64,000 nucleotides of DNA, taken from contig JBIIEQ010000002.1 of assembly GCA_044237765.1 (NCBI GenBank), positions 13,546 through 77,545 on the forward strand, written 5' to 3'. This document shows positions 38,369 to 47,475 of the stretch, piece by piece. The notes under the pieces were generated by a model. The model saw only the letters and a list, made by a program, of their open reading frames with translations, did not search any database and was not told the DNA's origin. The position numbers and the translations under genes were made by a program. Within the stretch, counting starts at the first letter, position 1, and every line of letters begins with the position of its first letter. Source of the DNA: UBA6136 sp044237765 (GTDB taxonomy: Bacteria; Pseudomonadota; Gammaproteobacteria; Methylococcales; Methylococcaceae).

Positions 38369-40000
38369 CTAGGAGATGATCCAGGCCACGGCCAGCAGTA
38401 TCACGCCGATGACGGTGGAAAGCGAAGCAACCATGGGCAGGACGCCCGCCGCCAGCAGCACTGACCCGCAAATCAGAAGGGAACCTCCCGTCAAGGTCGT
38501 TAACAGCCGGCGCTGATTGATGCGGATATCCTGACGCAGGGCGTCCAGTTCATCCGACCGAAAATTGACAGAGAGCTTACCGGTGGCGGTATCGCTCAGA
38601 GCGCGGTGCGCCAACATGGGCATGTCCGGCCAGTGTTGTGCCCAATGAGGCAGCTCCTCGCGCAATTTGTTCAGGCTGGCCATGGGGCCGAGTTCATCCT
38701 TGAACCAGCGTTCGAGGAAGGGCTTGGCCGTCTGCCAGAGGTCGAGATCCGGATAAAGATCACGGCCCAGCCCCTCGATATTGAGCAGCGTCTTTTGCAA
38801 CAGCACCAGTTGTGGCTGGACTTCCATGTCGAATCGGCGGGCCACCTGAAATAGTCGCAGCAGAAGGTGGCCGTAGGAAATGTCCTTGAGCGGCTTGTTG
38901 AAGATGGGTTCACAAACGGCGCGAATGGCTGCTTCGAACTCCACGACCTGGGTGTCCTTGGGTACCCAGCCCGACTCGATGTGCATCTCCGCGACCCGGC
39001 GGTAATCCCGGTTGAAGAACGCCCGGAAATTCTCCGCGATGTAATGCTTGTCCTCGTGCGAAATGCTGCCGACGATACCGAAATCGACGGCGATATAGCG
39101 TGCATCCCGGGTGGCAAAAATGTTGCCGGGATGCATGTCGGCGTGAAACAGGCTGTCCCGCAGGACCTGGGTAAAGAAAATCTCGACGCCGCGTTCGGCG
39201 AGGGTTTTCAGGTTGACGCCTTCGCGCTTCAGCTGCGCGACATCGCCAATCGGAATGCCGGAAATGCGCTCCATCACCATCACGTCCCGCCGCGTGTAAT
39301 CGAAATACACCTTCGGGATGTAAAGCATGTCCGAGTTCTCGAATCGACGGCGGATTTCCGCGGCATTGGCCGCTTCGCGCACCAGGTCCAGTTCATCGAG
39401 GATGGTTTTTTCAAACTCGGCGACGACCTCGATCGGCCGCAGACGTTTGGCACCTTTCCAGAAGCGATCCGCCAAACGGGCCAACTCAAACAGTAGCCCC
39501 AGGTCGGTGCGAATCCGCTCTTCGATACCGGGTCGCAGCACCTTGACCACCACGGCCTCGCCGCTATGCAGCTGGGCGGTGTGTACCTGAGCTACGGAGG
39601 CAGAAGCCAGCGGTGTCTCGTCGAATTCGGCAAACAATTCCGACACCGGCTTGCCCAAGGCGATTTCAACAACCTGACGAGCCTCCCTGCCGGGAAATGG
39701 GGGGACGCGATCCTGTAGCTTGACCAACTCTTCGGCGATATCGTCGGGTAACAGATCGCGCCGCGTCGATAGCGTTTGGCCAAACTTGACGAAGATGGGA
39801 CCCAGATCTTCCAGTGCCCCACGGATACGAACGCCACGAGCAATACCCCGGCTCTCCGGATGGCCACCTGCCACCCCGGCTTTCAGGAGCAGTCGGATCG
39901 GACCGGATAACTGATCGAAATCAACCAGTTCATCGAGGCCATGTCGCAGCAGGACGCTTCTAATATGACGCAGTCGTCTGAGGGTGGCAGGCCGAATCAC
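38369..40000 (-). CDS. ubiB: Ubiquinone biosynthesis kinase-like protein UbiB
   Basis: Atypical (ABC1/COQ8-type) kinase-like ATPase required for aerobic ubiquinone synthesis, 543 residues. The diagnostic KFGQ is at 72-75 and the catalytic loop segment DMHPGNIF is near 290. Two C-terminal transmembrane helices (about 495-540) anchor it to the inner membrane. The start overlaps the ubiJ stop by 4 bp. Confidence 0.96.
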   Translation of the reverse strand: MIRPATLRRLRHIRSVLLRHGLDELVDFDQLSGPIRLLLKAGVAGGHPESRGIARGVRIRGALEDLGPIFVKFGQTLSTRRDLLPDDIAEELVKLQDRVPPFPGREARQVVEIALGKPVSELFAEFDETPLASASVAQVHTAQLHSGEAVVVKVLRPGIEERIRTDLGLLFELARLADRFWKGAKRLRPIEVVAEFEKTILDELDLVREAANAAEIRRRFENSDMLYIPKVYFDYTRRDVMVMERISGIPIGDVAQLKREGVNLKTLAERGVEIFFTQVLRDSLFHADMHPGNIFATRDARYIAVDFGIVGSISHEDKHYIAENFRAFFNRDYRRVAEMHIESGWVPKDTQVVEFEAAIRAVCEPIFNKPLKDISYGHLLLRLFQVARRFDMEVQPQLVLLQKTLLNIEGLGRDLYPDLDLWQTAKPFLERWFKDELGPMASLNKLREELPHWAQHWPDMPMLAHRALSDTATGKLSVNFRSDELDALRQDIRINQRRLLTTLTGGSLLICGSVLLAAGVLPMVASLSTVIGVILLAVAWIIS

Positions 40001-40668
40001 GAGGAGGTGTCGCCAGAGGATGAAGGTAAGCGGGGCGTGTTGAGCGTTGAGGTTAGCCGACTGATGCGGGCCGTCAGCCGGTCCATGTCCGACCGCAGCT
40101 GATCGATATCGGACAGGAGAGCATCGGTTTGTGAGCGATCGGGCAACCAGCGGACCTCCTCGCGAAGATATTCGGATACATCGAATTTGAGTGCGGTCAT
40201 CGTCTCCCGAACCCAGTCTTTTCCGGCATCCGTCACCGTGAGCACGGAGCTGGCGAGGTTCGAGCCCAGTAATCGCGAAAAAAGTCGCTGCCAGTCAATC
40301 CGCAGCGCTTGGCTGAGCGACTGAAACTGCCGCGCCGACTCGGCATTGCCAGTGATCTTCAGGCTGCTGGCCTTCAGGCTTTCCTGGGACCCATTGGCCA
40401 GCCCCGCCTGGGTGAAGGCTGCCAGATTGCCGGCAATAGTGACATCGGGGGTTCCGCTGATTTCCGTGAAAACCTGGATGTCTTCATCGGTAGGGCAGAG
40501 GAAGAGTGTTTTGCCGAACGGTTCCAGTCGCAGCGCGATGACCTGACCCTCAAGGTTCCTGAGTGCGGCCAGGCCGTCGACTGATTCAGCCAGGTGATGC
40601 CGGGTCAGCGTTCGCAGCACACGGGAGGTGACGTTGGCCGCTAGCAGGGTTCGCTCCTCCAGACTCAA
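39997..40668 (-). CDS. ubiJ: Ubiquinone biosynthesis accessory factor UbiJ
   Basis: A 223-residue SCP2-domain protein that binds ubiquinone intermediates and helps assemble the Ubi complex. The SCP2 core (about 20-115) includes LFLCPTDEDIQVF and GTPDVTIAGNLAAF. A C-terminal coiled-coil region (about 180-215) with heptad-like SDIDQLRSDMDRLTARIS follows, as is usual in UbiJ. It overlaps ubiE and ubiB by 4 bp each, so the three are translationally coupled. Confidence 0.9.
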   Translation of the reverse strand: MSLEERTLLAANVTSRVLRTLTRHHLAESVDGLAALRNLEGQVIALRLEPFGKTLFLCPTDEDIQVFTEISGTPDVTIAGNLAAFTQAGLANGSQESLKASSLKITGNAESARQFQSLSQALRIDWQRLFSRLLGSNLASSVLTVTDAGKDWVRETMTALKFDVSEYLREEVRWLPDRSQTDALLSDIDQLRSDMDRLTARISRLTSTLNTPRLPSSSGDTSS

Positions 40669-41411
40669 CTCTTGTAGCCCCGATGCACAGCCACGACACC
40701 ATGGGTCAGGTTGAAGTATTCACAGCGGTCAAAACCGGCTTCCTGCATCATCTGCTTCAAGGTGTTCTGATTCGGATGCATACGAATGCTTTCCGCCAGA
40801 TAGCGGTAACTTTCCTCATCATTGGCCACCAGCTTGCCCATCAGCGGCAGCAGCTTGAAGGAGTAGAGGTCGTAGGTCTTCTTGAACACCGCACCCTGGA
40901 CTTCGGAAAATTCCAGAACGATCAGTCGTCCACCCGGTTTCAGCACCCGATACATGGATTTCAGTGCTTCGTCCTTATGGGTGACATTGCGCAGACCAAA
41001 AGCGATGCACACGCAATCAAAGGAGTTGTCCGGGAAGGGAAGCTTTTCCGCGTCGATCTGTGCAAATTCGACGCCGCTGGTAATGCCGTCATCCAGCAGC
41101 CGATCGCGGCCACGGGTGAGCATTTCGGCATTGATGTCCGACAGCACGACCTGGCCCTTCTCGCCGACACGGTTGCGAAACAGGGCGGTCATGTCGCCGG
41201 TACCACCGGCCAGATCCAGAACCTTTTCTCCGTAACGAACATGACTCAGCTGCAGCGCAATGCGCTTCCAGATGCGATGGATACCCAGCGACATCAAATC
41301 GTTCATCAGGTCGTATTTGCCGGCCACAGAGTCGAAGACCGACTTGACCATCCGGGCCTTGTCGCTCTCGGGCACCTGCCGAAAGCCAAAATGAGTCGTT
41401 TGATCAGTCAT
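40665..41411 (-). CDS. ubiE: Ubiquinone/menaquinone C-methyltransferase UbiE
   Basis: SAM-dependent class I methyltransferase, 248 residues, that C-methylates the benzoquinol ring in ubiquinone synthesis. Motif I is VLDLAGGTGDMT near 65-76; family segments include SVAGKYDLMNDLMSLGIHR and AFGLRNVTHKDEAL. First gene of the ubiE-ubiJ-ubiB operon; the DUF971 gene lies 54 bp upstream. Confidence 0.97.
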   Translation of the reverse strand: MTDQTTHFGFRQVPESDKARMVKSVFDSVAGKYDLMNDLMSLGIHRIWKRIALQLSHVRYGEKVLDLAGGTGDMTALFRNRVGEKGQVVLSDINAEMLTRGRDRLLDDGITSGVEFAQIDAEKLPFPDNSFDCVCIAFGLRNVTHKDEALKSMYRVLKPGGRLIVLEFSEVQGAVFKKTYDLYSFKLLPLMGKLVANDEESYRYLAESIRMHPNQNTLKQMMQEAGFDRCEYFNLTHGVVAVHRGYKS

Positions 41412-41465
41412 GGTCGGTCTCGTTGATAGCGGTTTACAGATTCATCGATGGCGTGTTGGTGGCGC

Positions 41466-41825
41466 TTAATCCGGCCGGGGCTGGCCAGCCTGTTTCAGCC
41501 GCTCCAGGTAGTCATCCCACAGCGATTGGCGCCGGGAGCCCAGCTCGTAAAGAAATTCCCAGGTGTAGATGCCGGTATTGTGGCCGTCGCTAAACGTGGG
41601 ACAGATGCCGTAGTTGCCGACGGGGCGGACATCGCTGATGCCGACGTCCTGTTTGCCGATCTGCAAAATCTCCTGGCCGGGTCCGTGTCCGCGGACTTCC
41701 GCCGAGGGGGAATAGACGCGCATCAGCTCGAAAGGCAGTTCGAAACGGCGGCCGTCCTCAAAGGCAATCTCCAGCACGCGGGATTTCTGATGTAACGTGA
41801 TTTCAGTCGGATTGACGACGGTCAT
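41466..41825 (-). CDS. DUF971 (gamma-butyrobetaine hydroxylase-like N-domain) protein
   Basis: A 119-residue protein of the DUF971 family. The conserved NYGICPTFSDGHNTGIYTWEFL is near 76-97; its Cys, Asp and His suggest a metal-binding site like the zinc site in gamma-butyrobetaine hydroxylase N-domains. Position between hslU and ubiE is common in gammaproteobacteria. Function in bacteria is uncertain, with an iron-sulfur role proposed for some homologues. Confidence 0.85.
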   Translation of the reverse strand: MTVVNPTEITLHQKSRVLEIAFEDGRRFELPFELMRVYSPSAEVRGHGPGQEILQIGKQDVGISDVRPVGNYGICPTFSDGHNTGIYTWEFLYELGSRRQSLWDDYLERLKQAGQPRPD

Positions 41826-41836
41826 GGGGCGCTGAT

Positions 41837-43165
41837 TCAGAGAATGTAACGACTCAGATCTTCATCGCGGGCTACCTCGCCCAGTTGGCAATCCACATAG
41901 GCCGCATCCACGGTTACGGTCTCGCCCGCTTTTTCCGGGGCATCATACGAAATGGTTTCCAGCAGCCGCTCCAGAACGGTATGCAGGCGGCGGGCGCCGA
42001 TATTTTCGGTGCGTTCGTTCACTTCCCAGCTGATCTCGGCAATGCGGGCAATACCGTCCGGGGCAAAGCACAGGTTGACCCCTTCGGTTTTCAACAAGGC
42101 CGTGTATTGCTCGGTGAGCGACGCATCCGGCTCGGTCAGGATGCGGATGAAGTCGGACGCCTCCAGCGCATTCAGCTCCACGCGGATCGGGAACCGTCCC
42201 TGCATTTCGGGAATCAGGTCGGACGGCTTGGAAAGATGGAAGGCACCGGAAGCGATAAACAGAATATGGTCGGTCTTGACCATGCCGAACTTGGTGCTAA
42301 CGGTACAACCCTCGACCAATGGCAGCAGATCGCGTTGCACGCCTTCGCGGGACACATCCGGCCCGCCGTGATCGCCGCGCTTGCAGATCTTGTCGATTTC
42401 ATCGATGAAGACGATGCCGTTCTGCTCGACCGCCTCGACCGCGCTGAGCTTGATGTCCTCATCGTTGATCATCTTGTCGGCCTCTTCTTCCTGGAGGGCC
42501 TTCAGGGCTTCCTTGACCTTGAGCTTGCGGGTCTTGGTGCGATTCGCGTGCAAATTTTGAAACATGTTCTGCAGCTGATTGCTCATCTCCTCCATGCCTG
42601 GCGGTGCCATGATTTCCACGCCGACCTGGCCCGCGCTCATCTCGATGTCAATGTCCTTGTCATCCAGATCGCCTTTTCTCAGCTTTTCGCGGAATTTCTG
42701 ACGGGTGGGCGATTCCTCCTCGCCGGATTCATCACCGCTCCAGCCGGAAACGCCGGGCAGCAGGGCATCGAGCACGCGTTCCTCGGCAGCCACCTCGGCG
42801 CGAGCTTTCACTTTTTCCATCTCTTCCTGACGCGCCATCTTGATGGCGGCATCGATCAGGTCACGAATGATGGATTCAACATCGCGGCCCACATAGCCCA
42901 CTTCGGTGAACTTGGTCGCCTCGACCTTGATGAAGGGCGCATTCGCCAGACGCGCCAGTCGGCGGGCGATTTCGGTCTTGCCGACGCCGGTAGGGCCGAT
43001 CATCAGGATGTTCTTCGGCGTGATTTCTTCCCGCAGCCCCGGCTCAATCTGTGACCGTCGCCAGCGATTGCGCAGCGCGATGGCGACCGCACGCTTGGCA
43101 TCGGCCTGGCCGATGATGTGCTTGTCCAGTTCCTGGACGATGTCTCGTGGCGTCATCGACGTCAT
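41837..43165 (-). CDS. hslU: ATP-dependent protease ATPase subunit HslU
   Basis: AAA+ unfoldase that feeds substrates to HslV. The protein has 442 residues. Walker A GPTGVGKT is at 57-64, Walker B is in IVFIDEIDKI near 255, and between them lies the inserted I-domain with GVEIMAPPGMEEM. The conserved C-terminal end DEDLSRYIL, which opens HslV, is intact. It overlaps the hslV stop by 4 bp. Confidence 0.97.
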   Translation of the reverse strand: MTSMTPRDIVQELDKHIIGQADAKRAVAIALRNRWRRSQIEPGLREEITPKNILMIGPTGVGKTEIARRLARLANAPFIKVEATKFTEVGYVGRDVESIIRDLIDAAIKMARQEEMEKVKARAEVAAEERVLDALLPGVSGWSGDESGEEESPTRQKFREKLRKGDLDDKDIDIEMSAGQVGVEIMAPPGMEEMSNQLQNMFQNLHANRTKTRKLKVKEALKALQEEEADKMINDEDIKLSAVEAVEQNGIVFIDEIDKICKRGDHGGPDVSREGVQRDLLPLVEGCTVSTKFGMVKTDHILFIASGAFHLSKPSDLIPEMQGRFPIRVELNALEASDFIRILTEPDASLTEQYTALLKTEGVNLCFAPDGIARIAEISWEVNERTENIGARRLHTVLERLLETISYDAPEKAGETVTVDAAYVDCQLGEVARDEDLSRYIL

Positions 43166-43722
43166 GATCTGTTTGGCTCCGCTGGCACTTCCAGCTCTTC
43201 AATGGTCAGGTTATGGTTGGTGTAGATGCAGATGTCGCCGGCGATATGCAGCGACCGCTCCACGATCTCCCGCGCGCCGAGTTCGGTGTTTTCCAGCAAG
43301 GCGCGCGCCGCAGATTGGGCGAAAGGCCCGCCCGACCCGATGGCAATCAGGCCGTTTTCTGGCTCAATGACATCGCCGTTGCCGGAAATGATCAGCGATG
43401 CCTTGTCGTCCGCCACTGCCAGCAGCGCCTCAAGGCGTTGCAGCATGCGATTGGTGCGCCAGTCCTTGACCAGTTCGACCGCTGCACGGGTCAGGTTGCC
43501 GCGCTGCTTTTCCAGTTCGCCCTCGAAGCGCTCGAACAACGTAAACGCATCCGCCGTGGCCCCGGCGAAACCCGCCAGTACCTTGCCGTGATAGAGGCGC
43601 CGCACCTTGCGGGCGTTGCCTTTCATCACGGTATTACCCAGGGTGACCTGGCCATCGCCGCCGATGACGACCTGATTGCCGCGACGCACCGAAACGATCG
43701 TCGTGCCATGAAAGATTTCCAC
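43162..43722 (-). CDS. hslV: ATP-dependent protease peptidase subunit HslV (GTG start)
   Basis: Proteasome-like threonine peptidase of the HslUV complex. I set the start at a GTG at 43722, giving (M)EIFHG before the catalytic T7 of TTIVSVRR; a short propeptide of this form is known in beta/gamma relatives. The open frame extends 22 codons further without family similarity. The protein has 186 residues; GDGQVTLGNTVMKG and IGSGGPFAQSAA are conserved. Confidence 0.94.
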   Translation of the reverse strand: MEIFHGTTIVSVRRGNQVVIGGDGQVTLGNTVMKGNARKVRRLYHGKVLAGFAGATADAFTLFERFEGELEKQRGNLTRAAVELVKDWRTNRMLQRLEALLAVADDKASLIISGNGDVIEPENGLIAIGSGGPFAQSAARALLENTELGAREIVERSLHIAGDICIYTNHNLTIEELEVPAEPNRS

Positions 43723-43840
43723 TGAAGTGCCCGCTGTACCAAGAAGAATCAAAAGGGCTGCGATTGTACCGCATCGGCCTGGCGGCACGCCGTCCCATTA
43801 AAATGACGGCCTTGCCTGAATGCTGCCTTTTTTATGAGGA

Positions 43841-43952
43841 CCTCTAAAAAATATCCATTCAAGCTTCGACAAGCTCAGCAAGAACGGATAAAAAGTTGTT
43901 TGATATCGATATCCGCTCGCACTGAGCCTTGTCGAAGTGCGATTTTTAGAGG
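43841..43952. repeat. Nested palindromic repeat element (MITE/REP-like)
   Basis: A 112-bp element between hslV and rlmI with three nested symmetric parts. The outer arms are CCTCTAAAAA (43841-43850) and TTTTTAGAGG (43943-43952). The inner arms are CTTCGACAAGCTCAG (43864-43878) and CTGAGCCTTGTCGAAG (43922-43937), which differ by one inserted base. The central palindrome is GATATCGATATC (43902-43913). The CTTCGACAAGCTCAG unit is a common intergenic repeat in many bacterial genomes. It lies 21 bp before the rlmI start. Confidence 0.75.
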
Positions 43953-43972
43953 CCCCTTTATTGGAATTCACC

Positions 43973-45172
43973 ATGGCTGATTTGCCCTTGCTTCGACTCA
44001 GAAAAAATGAAGATCGCCGCCTCAGAAGCGGGCATTTATGGGTCTTCAGCAACGAAGTGGACATTGCTGCGACGCCGCTGAAAGGCTTATCACCCGGCGA
44101 TCTGGTGGTCATCGAGAACGCAAAAGGCGAGCCGCTGGGCACGGCCACCGTCAATCCCGAATCGCTCATCGCCGCCCGTATTTTGGGGCGGGATGTCCGC
44201 AAGCCGATCGATCGGGCCTTCTTCACCCGGCGGCTGGAGCGCGCCTTGGCTGTGCGTCAGTGGGCCTATGGCGAGCCCTATTATCGATTGATCTATGGTG
44301 AAAGCGACGGCCTGCCCGGGCTGGTGATCGACCGCTTTGGTGACGTCTTTGTCCTGCAAACCAACACGGCCGGCATGGAACGGCTGCAGGATATAGTCAT
44401 CGAGGCGCTGGAAAAAATGTTTTCGCCGCGAGCGGTGGTCATCCGCAACACCTCCGGCCTGCGGGCATTGGAGGGGCTGGCCTGTTATTCGCGTCTCGCT
44501 GCCGGTCAGCTGGATGAACGGGTGGAAATCACGGAGAACGGCGCCCGTTTTCTGATCGATCCCTTGGAAGGGCAGAAAACCGGCTGGTTCTTCGATCATC
44601 GCGACAACCGAGCCGCACTGGCTCGCTGGTGTTCCGGCAAGCGGGTGCTGGACCTGTTTGCCTACACCGGCGCCTGGAGTCTGCCCGCCGCGCGGGCGGG
44701 TGCGGCCTCTGTCGAGTGCGTCGATGCCTCCGCTCCGGCACTGGAACTGGCCGCCGAGAATGCCCGGCTCAATGGTGTGGCGGACCGGCTGGCTTTCAGC
44801 TGTGCCGACGTGTTTGATTTTCTCAAGCAGGCGAGGGAAGAACGGCAGCATTACGACGTGATCGTGCTCGATCCACCGGCTTTCATCAAACGCAAGAAGG
44901 ATGTCATCAAGGGGCTGGAAGCCTACCGGCGGCTCAATCAGGCAGCCTTGCAGGTGCTGGCGCCGGGAGGTCTGCTGGTGTCGGCCTCATGTTCATTCCA
45001 CCTGTCGCGCGACAGTCTCCACGATCTGCTGCGTGCCTCGGCGAGACATCTCGACCGGCACATGGTGTTTCTGGCTCGCGGCGGTCAGGCCGCCGATCAT
45101 CCGGTGCATCCCGCCATCCCGGAAACCGACTATCTCAAGGCCTTTTTCTGCCAGGCGGGGGCGAGTCTCTGA
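43973..45172 (+). CDS. rlmI: 23S rRNA m5C1962 methyltransferase RlmI
   Basis: SAM-dependent rRNA methyltransferase of 399 residues (E. coli RlmI 396). An N-terminal PUA domain (about 1-80, starting MADLPLLRLRKNEDRRL) is followed by a Rossmann domain with VLDLFAYTGAWSLPAA near 224 and the catalytic region VLDPPAFIKRKKDV near 300, then SCSFHLS. I choose the ATG at 43973; the frame is open back into the adjacent repeat, which is unlikely to be translated. Confidence 0.93.
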   Translation: MADLPLLRLRKNEDRRLRSGHLWVFSNEVDIAATPLKGLSPGDLVVIENAKGEPLGTATVNPESLIAARILGRDVRKPIDRAFFTRRLERALAVRQWAYGEPYYRLIYGESDGLPGLVIDRFGDVFVLQTNTAGMERLQDIVIEALEKMFSPRAVVIRNTSGLRALEGLACYSRLAAGQLDERVEITENGARFLIDPLEGQKTGWFFDHRDNRAALARWCSGKRVLDLFAYTGAWSLPAARAGAASVECVDASAPALELAAENARLNGVADRLAFSCADVFDFLKQAREERQHYDVIVLDPPAFIKRKKDVIKGLEAYRRLNQAALQVLAPGGLLVSASCSFHLSRDSLHDLLRASARHLDRHMVFLARGGQAADHPVHPAIPETDYLKAFFCQAGASL

Positions 45173-45187
45173 GCATTGACCAGGTCA

Positions 45188-45215
45188 TTGAAACTGGCCG
45201 GCATGACCCCATAAT
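45188..45215 (+). promoter_or_regulatory. Candidate promoter of the Deg protease gene
   Basis: TTGAAA (45188-45193), a 16-bp spacer, then CATAAT (45210-45215). Transcription would start about 77 bp before the protease ATG. No sigma-E-type consensus was recognised. Confidence 0.4.
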
Positions 45216-45298
45216 GGCTCACGTTTGATGAATGACTGCCAATCAGGCCGACTCCATGGCCCGGCAAATCTCCCAATCTTGAATAGACAGGTACAGGC

Positions 45299-46657
45299 AT
45301 GTTGAAGCGCCCTCATGAATTTGTGTTTGCTCTGGTGGCCGGACTATTGGCGGTGACGGCTCCTGCTGAGTCTGCTTTGCCCCTTTCCGTTGATGGGCAA
45401 TCCTTGCCCAGTCTCTCGCCGATGCTCAAGCGGGTGACCCCCGGCATCGTCAATATTTCCACCAAGACGCAAATCCAGCAGGCCGAGCACCCCTTGATGC
45501 GGGACCCGGTCTTCCGGCATTTCTTTGGGGTGCCCAACATGCCGAGCCAGCGGGAGAGTTCCAGTCTCGGGTCCGGTGTCATCGTAGATGCCCGACGTGG
45601 CTATGTGCTGACCAACAATCATGTCGTCGACAAGGCCGATGAAATCACGGTCACCCTGACCGATGGCCGTAAGCTGAAGGCGAAGCTGGTGGGGGCCGAT
45701 CGTGAGTCGGATGTCGCGGTGGTGAAGGTGGACTCGAATAATCTGACCCAGGTGCCCATCGCCAATTCCGACCGTGTCCAGGTCGGTGACTTTGTCGTGG
45801 CGGTCGGCAATCCGTTTGGTCTGGGGCAGACCGTGACGTCCGGCATCGTCAGTGCATTGGGGCGTTCCGGCCTGGGTATCGAGGGCTACGAGGACTTCAT
45901 TCAGACCGATGCTTCTATCAATCCGGGTAATTCCGGCGGGGCGCTGGTCGACCTGAGTGGCCAGCTGGTGGGTATCAATACCGCTATCCTGGCACCGAAT
46001 GGCGGTAATGTCGGCATCGGCTTTGCCATTCCGGTGAACATGGCCATGAGCATCATGAACACGCTGGTCGAGCATGGTGAAGTCAAGCGCGGGCTGCTTG
46101 GGGTATCAGTGCAGGATCTGACCCATGAGCTGGCACAGGCATTCAAGCTTGAGCAGAACCAGGGGGCGGTCATCACCGGAATTCAGCCAGGCTCGCCGGC
46201 GGAAGAGGCCGATCTGGAGCCGGGAGACGTGGTGCTATCCATCAATGGCCGTCGGGTCAAGAACAGTGCGGATGTGAGGAACATCATCGGCCTCGCCAAA
46301 ATCGGGGACGAGGTCGAGTTAGAGGTCATCCACAAGGGGGCCACTGTGATGCGGGAAGCCAAGGTTGCCGCACCCAAGATCATCAACTCCGAAGGTGCCT
46401 CGGTGCACCCCAAGCTGGCCGGCACGATATTGCGAGATGTGGCTGGGGCGGGCGGAGAAAGCGGTGTGCTGATCGAAAAAATGAGCACCGGCTCATACGC
46501 CTACCAGTCCGGACTGCAACCCGGCGACATCATTCTCGCGGCCAATCGCCGCCCCGCGGGTTCCATCGCCGAGTTAAGACGGGCGGTAAAGGGGGCGCGT
46601 GAGGTTATGCTAAATGTTCAGAGGGAAGATCAGGGATTCATCGCCGTGCTGCGTTGA
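45299..46657 (+). CDS. degQ: Periplasmic serine protease Do/DegQ family
   Basis: Periplasmic quality-control protease of 452 residues with a signal peptide (about 1-26), a trypsin-like domain with the triad H108 (TNNHVVD), D138 (ESDVAVVKVD) and S212 (NPGNSGGAL), and two PDZ domains (about 260-345 and 365-450). Length and domain order match DegQ/MucD more than DegS, which has a single PDZ and a membrane anchor. The last 48 bp overlap the opposing cupin gene. Confidence 0.92.
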   Translation: MLKRPHEFVFALVAGLLAVTAPAESALPLSVDGQSLPSLSPMLKRVTPGIVNISTKTQIQQAEHPLMRDPVFRHFFGVPNMPSQRESSSLGSGVIVDARRGYVLTNNHVVDKADEITVTLTDGRKLKAKLVGADRESDVAVVKVDSNNLTQVPIANSDRVQVGDFVVAVGNPFGLGQTVTSGIVSALGRSGLGIEGYEDFIQTDASINPGNSGGALVDLSGQLVGINTAILAPNGGNVGIGFAIPVNMAMSIMNTLVEHGEVKRGLLGVSVQDLTHELAQAFKLEQNQGAVITGIQPGSPAEEADLEPGDVVLSINGRRVKNSADVRNIIGLAKIGDEVELEVIHKGATVMREAKVAAPKIINSEGASVHPKLAGTILRDVAGAGGESGVLIEKMSTGSYAYQSGLQPGDIILAANRRPAGSIAELRRAVKGAREVMLNVQREDQGFIAVLR

Positions 46658-47092
46658 TCGGGCCGATCCTTGGAAACTGTCTGGGGCAAGGGATACTCGT
46701 GCGAGTTGATTGTCGGGCGGATCGCACTCGATATCTTGATATGCCTCCGAGGTAAAGCGGGGACTGCAGATCGCAAGGAAGATCAGGTCCGTGTCGCCGG
46801 TGTTGGCGATCCGTTGGCGGCAACCGGGTGGAATCAGCACGACATCACCTGGCCGCACGGTGCGAGGCGGTAGCTCACCAACTTCCATGCGTCCTTCACC
46901 TTCCATAATCACATAGCGTTCGGTGATGCCGACCAGTTGATGCCACCGGGTGACGACGCCCGATATCACCCGGGCTAGGGCAATCGAAAGGTGCGGATCG
47001 TCGGCCGTATTCGATAGTTCGCGAATATGGCAACGCTCATCGGTGTAAAACTCTTCAGCCTCAGGCAAATGCCTGATCCTGGGTTGCATCAT
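46610..47092 (-). CDS. Cupin-domain protein
   Basis: A 160-residue single-domain cupin. The beta-barrel motifs are visible as VGITERYVIMEGEGRMEVG (about 54-72) and PGDVVLIPPGCRQRIANTGD (about 81-100); the usual metal-binding His pair is only partly kept. The 3' end overlaps the 3' end of degQ by 48 bp in convergent orientation. It starts 2 bp after sorB, so it is probably co-transcribed with the sulfite dehydrogenase genes. The substrate is unknown. Confidence 0.8.
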   Translation of the reverse strand: MMQPRIRHLPEAEEFYTDERCHIRELSNTADDPHLSIALARVISGVVTRWHQLVGITERYVIMEGEGRMEVGELPPRTVRPGDVVLIPPGCRQRIANTGDTDLIFLAICSPRFTSEAYQDIECDPPDNQLARVSLAPDSFQGSARSTQHGDESLIFPLNI

Positions 47093-47094
47093 TT

Positions 47095-47475
47095 TCAGGG
47101 GTATGAGCGGGTGATTGGCCAGACGGCGCGAGGGGCTGCCTCGGGACGCTCGTCCCCGTAGGTTTTGACCAGGTAATCGACCATCGGCGCGATGTCTTCG
47201 TCCGGGAAAAAGGCCCCGAACGGATGCTTCATCTTTTTAACCGTCTTGTCCCAGTATTCTCTCGAAGACGATGGCGGCTGATATTGGACATAGTGGGCCG
47301 AATGGCAAATCAGACAGTTGCCTTGCACCAGCGCGTAACCCGGCAGTTCGCTGGGCGTGAACTGGGCGGTTTCCTTCGGCAAGGTGATCTCCTGCGCTGT
47401 CAGGCTGCCCAGGGTCCCCAGCCAGAGGGTGATCATCAGGAGACATTTTGAGGGAGTCATGTTGGCAGTCCTCAC
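47095..47475 (-). CDS. sorB: Monohaem c-type cytochrome, SorB-like subunit
   Basis: A 126-residue exported cytochrome with a signal peptide (about 1-27) and a single haem site CLICH at 54-58; a Met in the KMKHPF segment near 82-86 may be the sixth ligand. Paired with the upstream molybdenum enzyme by a 4-bp overlap, it fits the electron-accepting subunit of SorAB sulfite dehydrogenase. The name is given by context. Confidence 0.82.
   Translation of the reverse strand: MRTANMTPSKCLLMITLWLGTLGSLTAQEITLPKETAQFTPSELPGYALVQGNCLICHSAHYVQYQPPSSSREYWDKTVKKMKHPFGAFFPDEDIAPMVDYLVKTYGDERPEAAPRAVWPITRSYP

Noticed and set aside
41885..43054. A 389-codon open frame opposite hslU
   Set aside because: It mirrors the well-supported hslU gene, and the protein has no recognisable domain; long antisense frames are common in GC-rich coding DNA.
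43798..44226. A 142-codon leftward frame over the nested repeat and the rlmI start
   Set aside because: It is mostly antisense to rlmI and runs through the palindromic element; no domain is seen.
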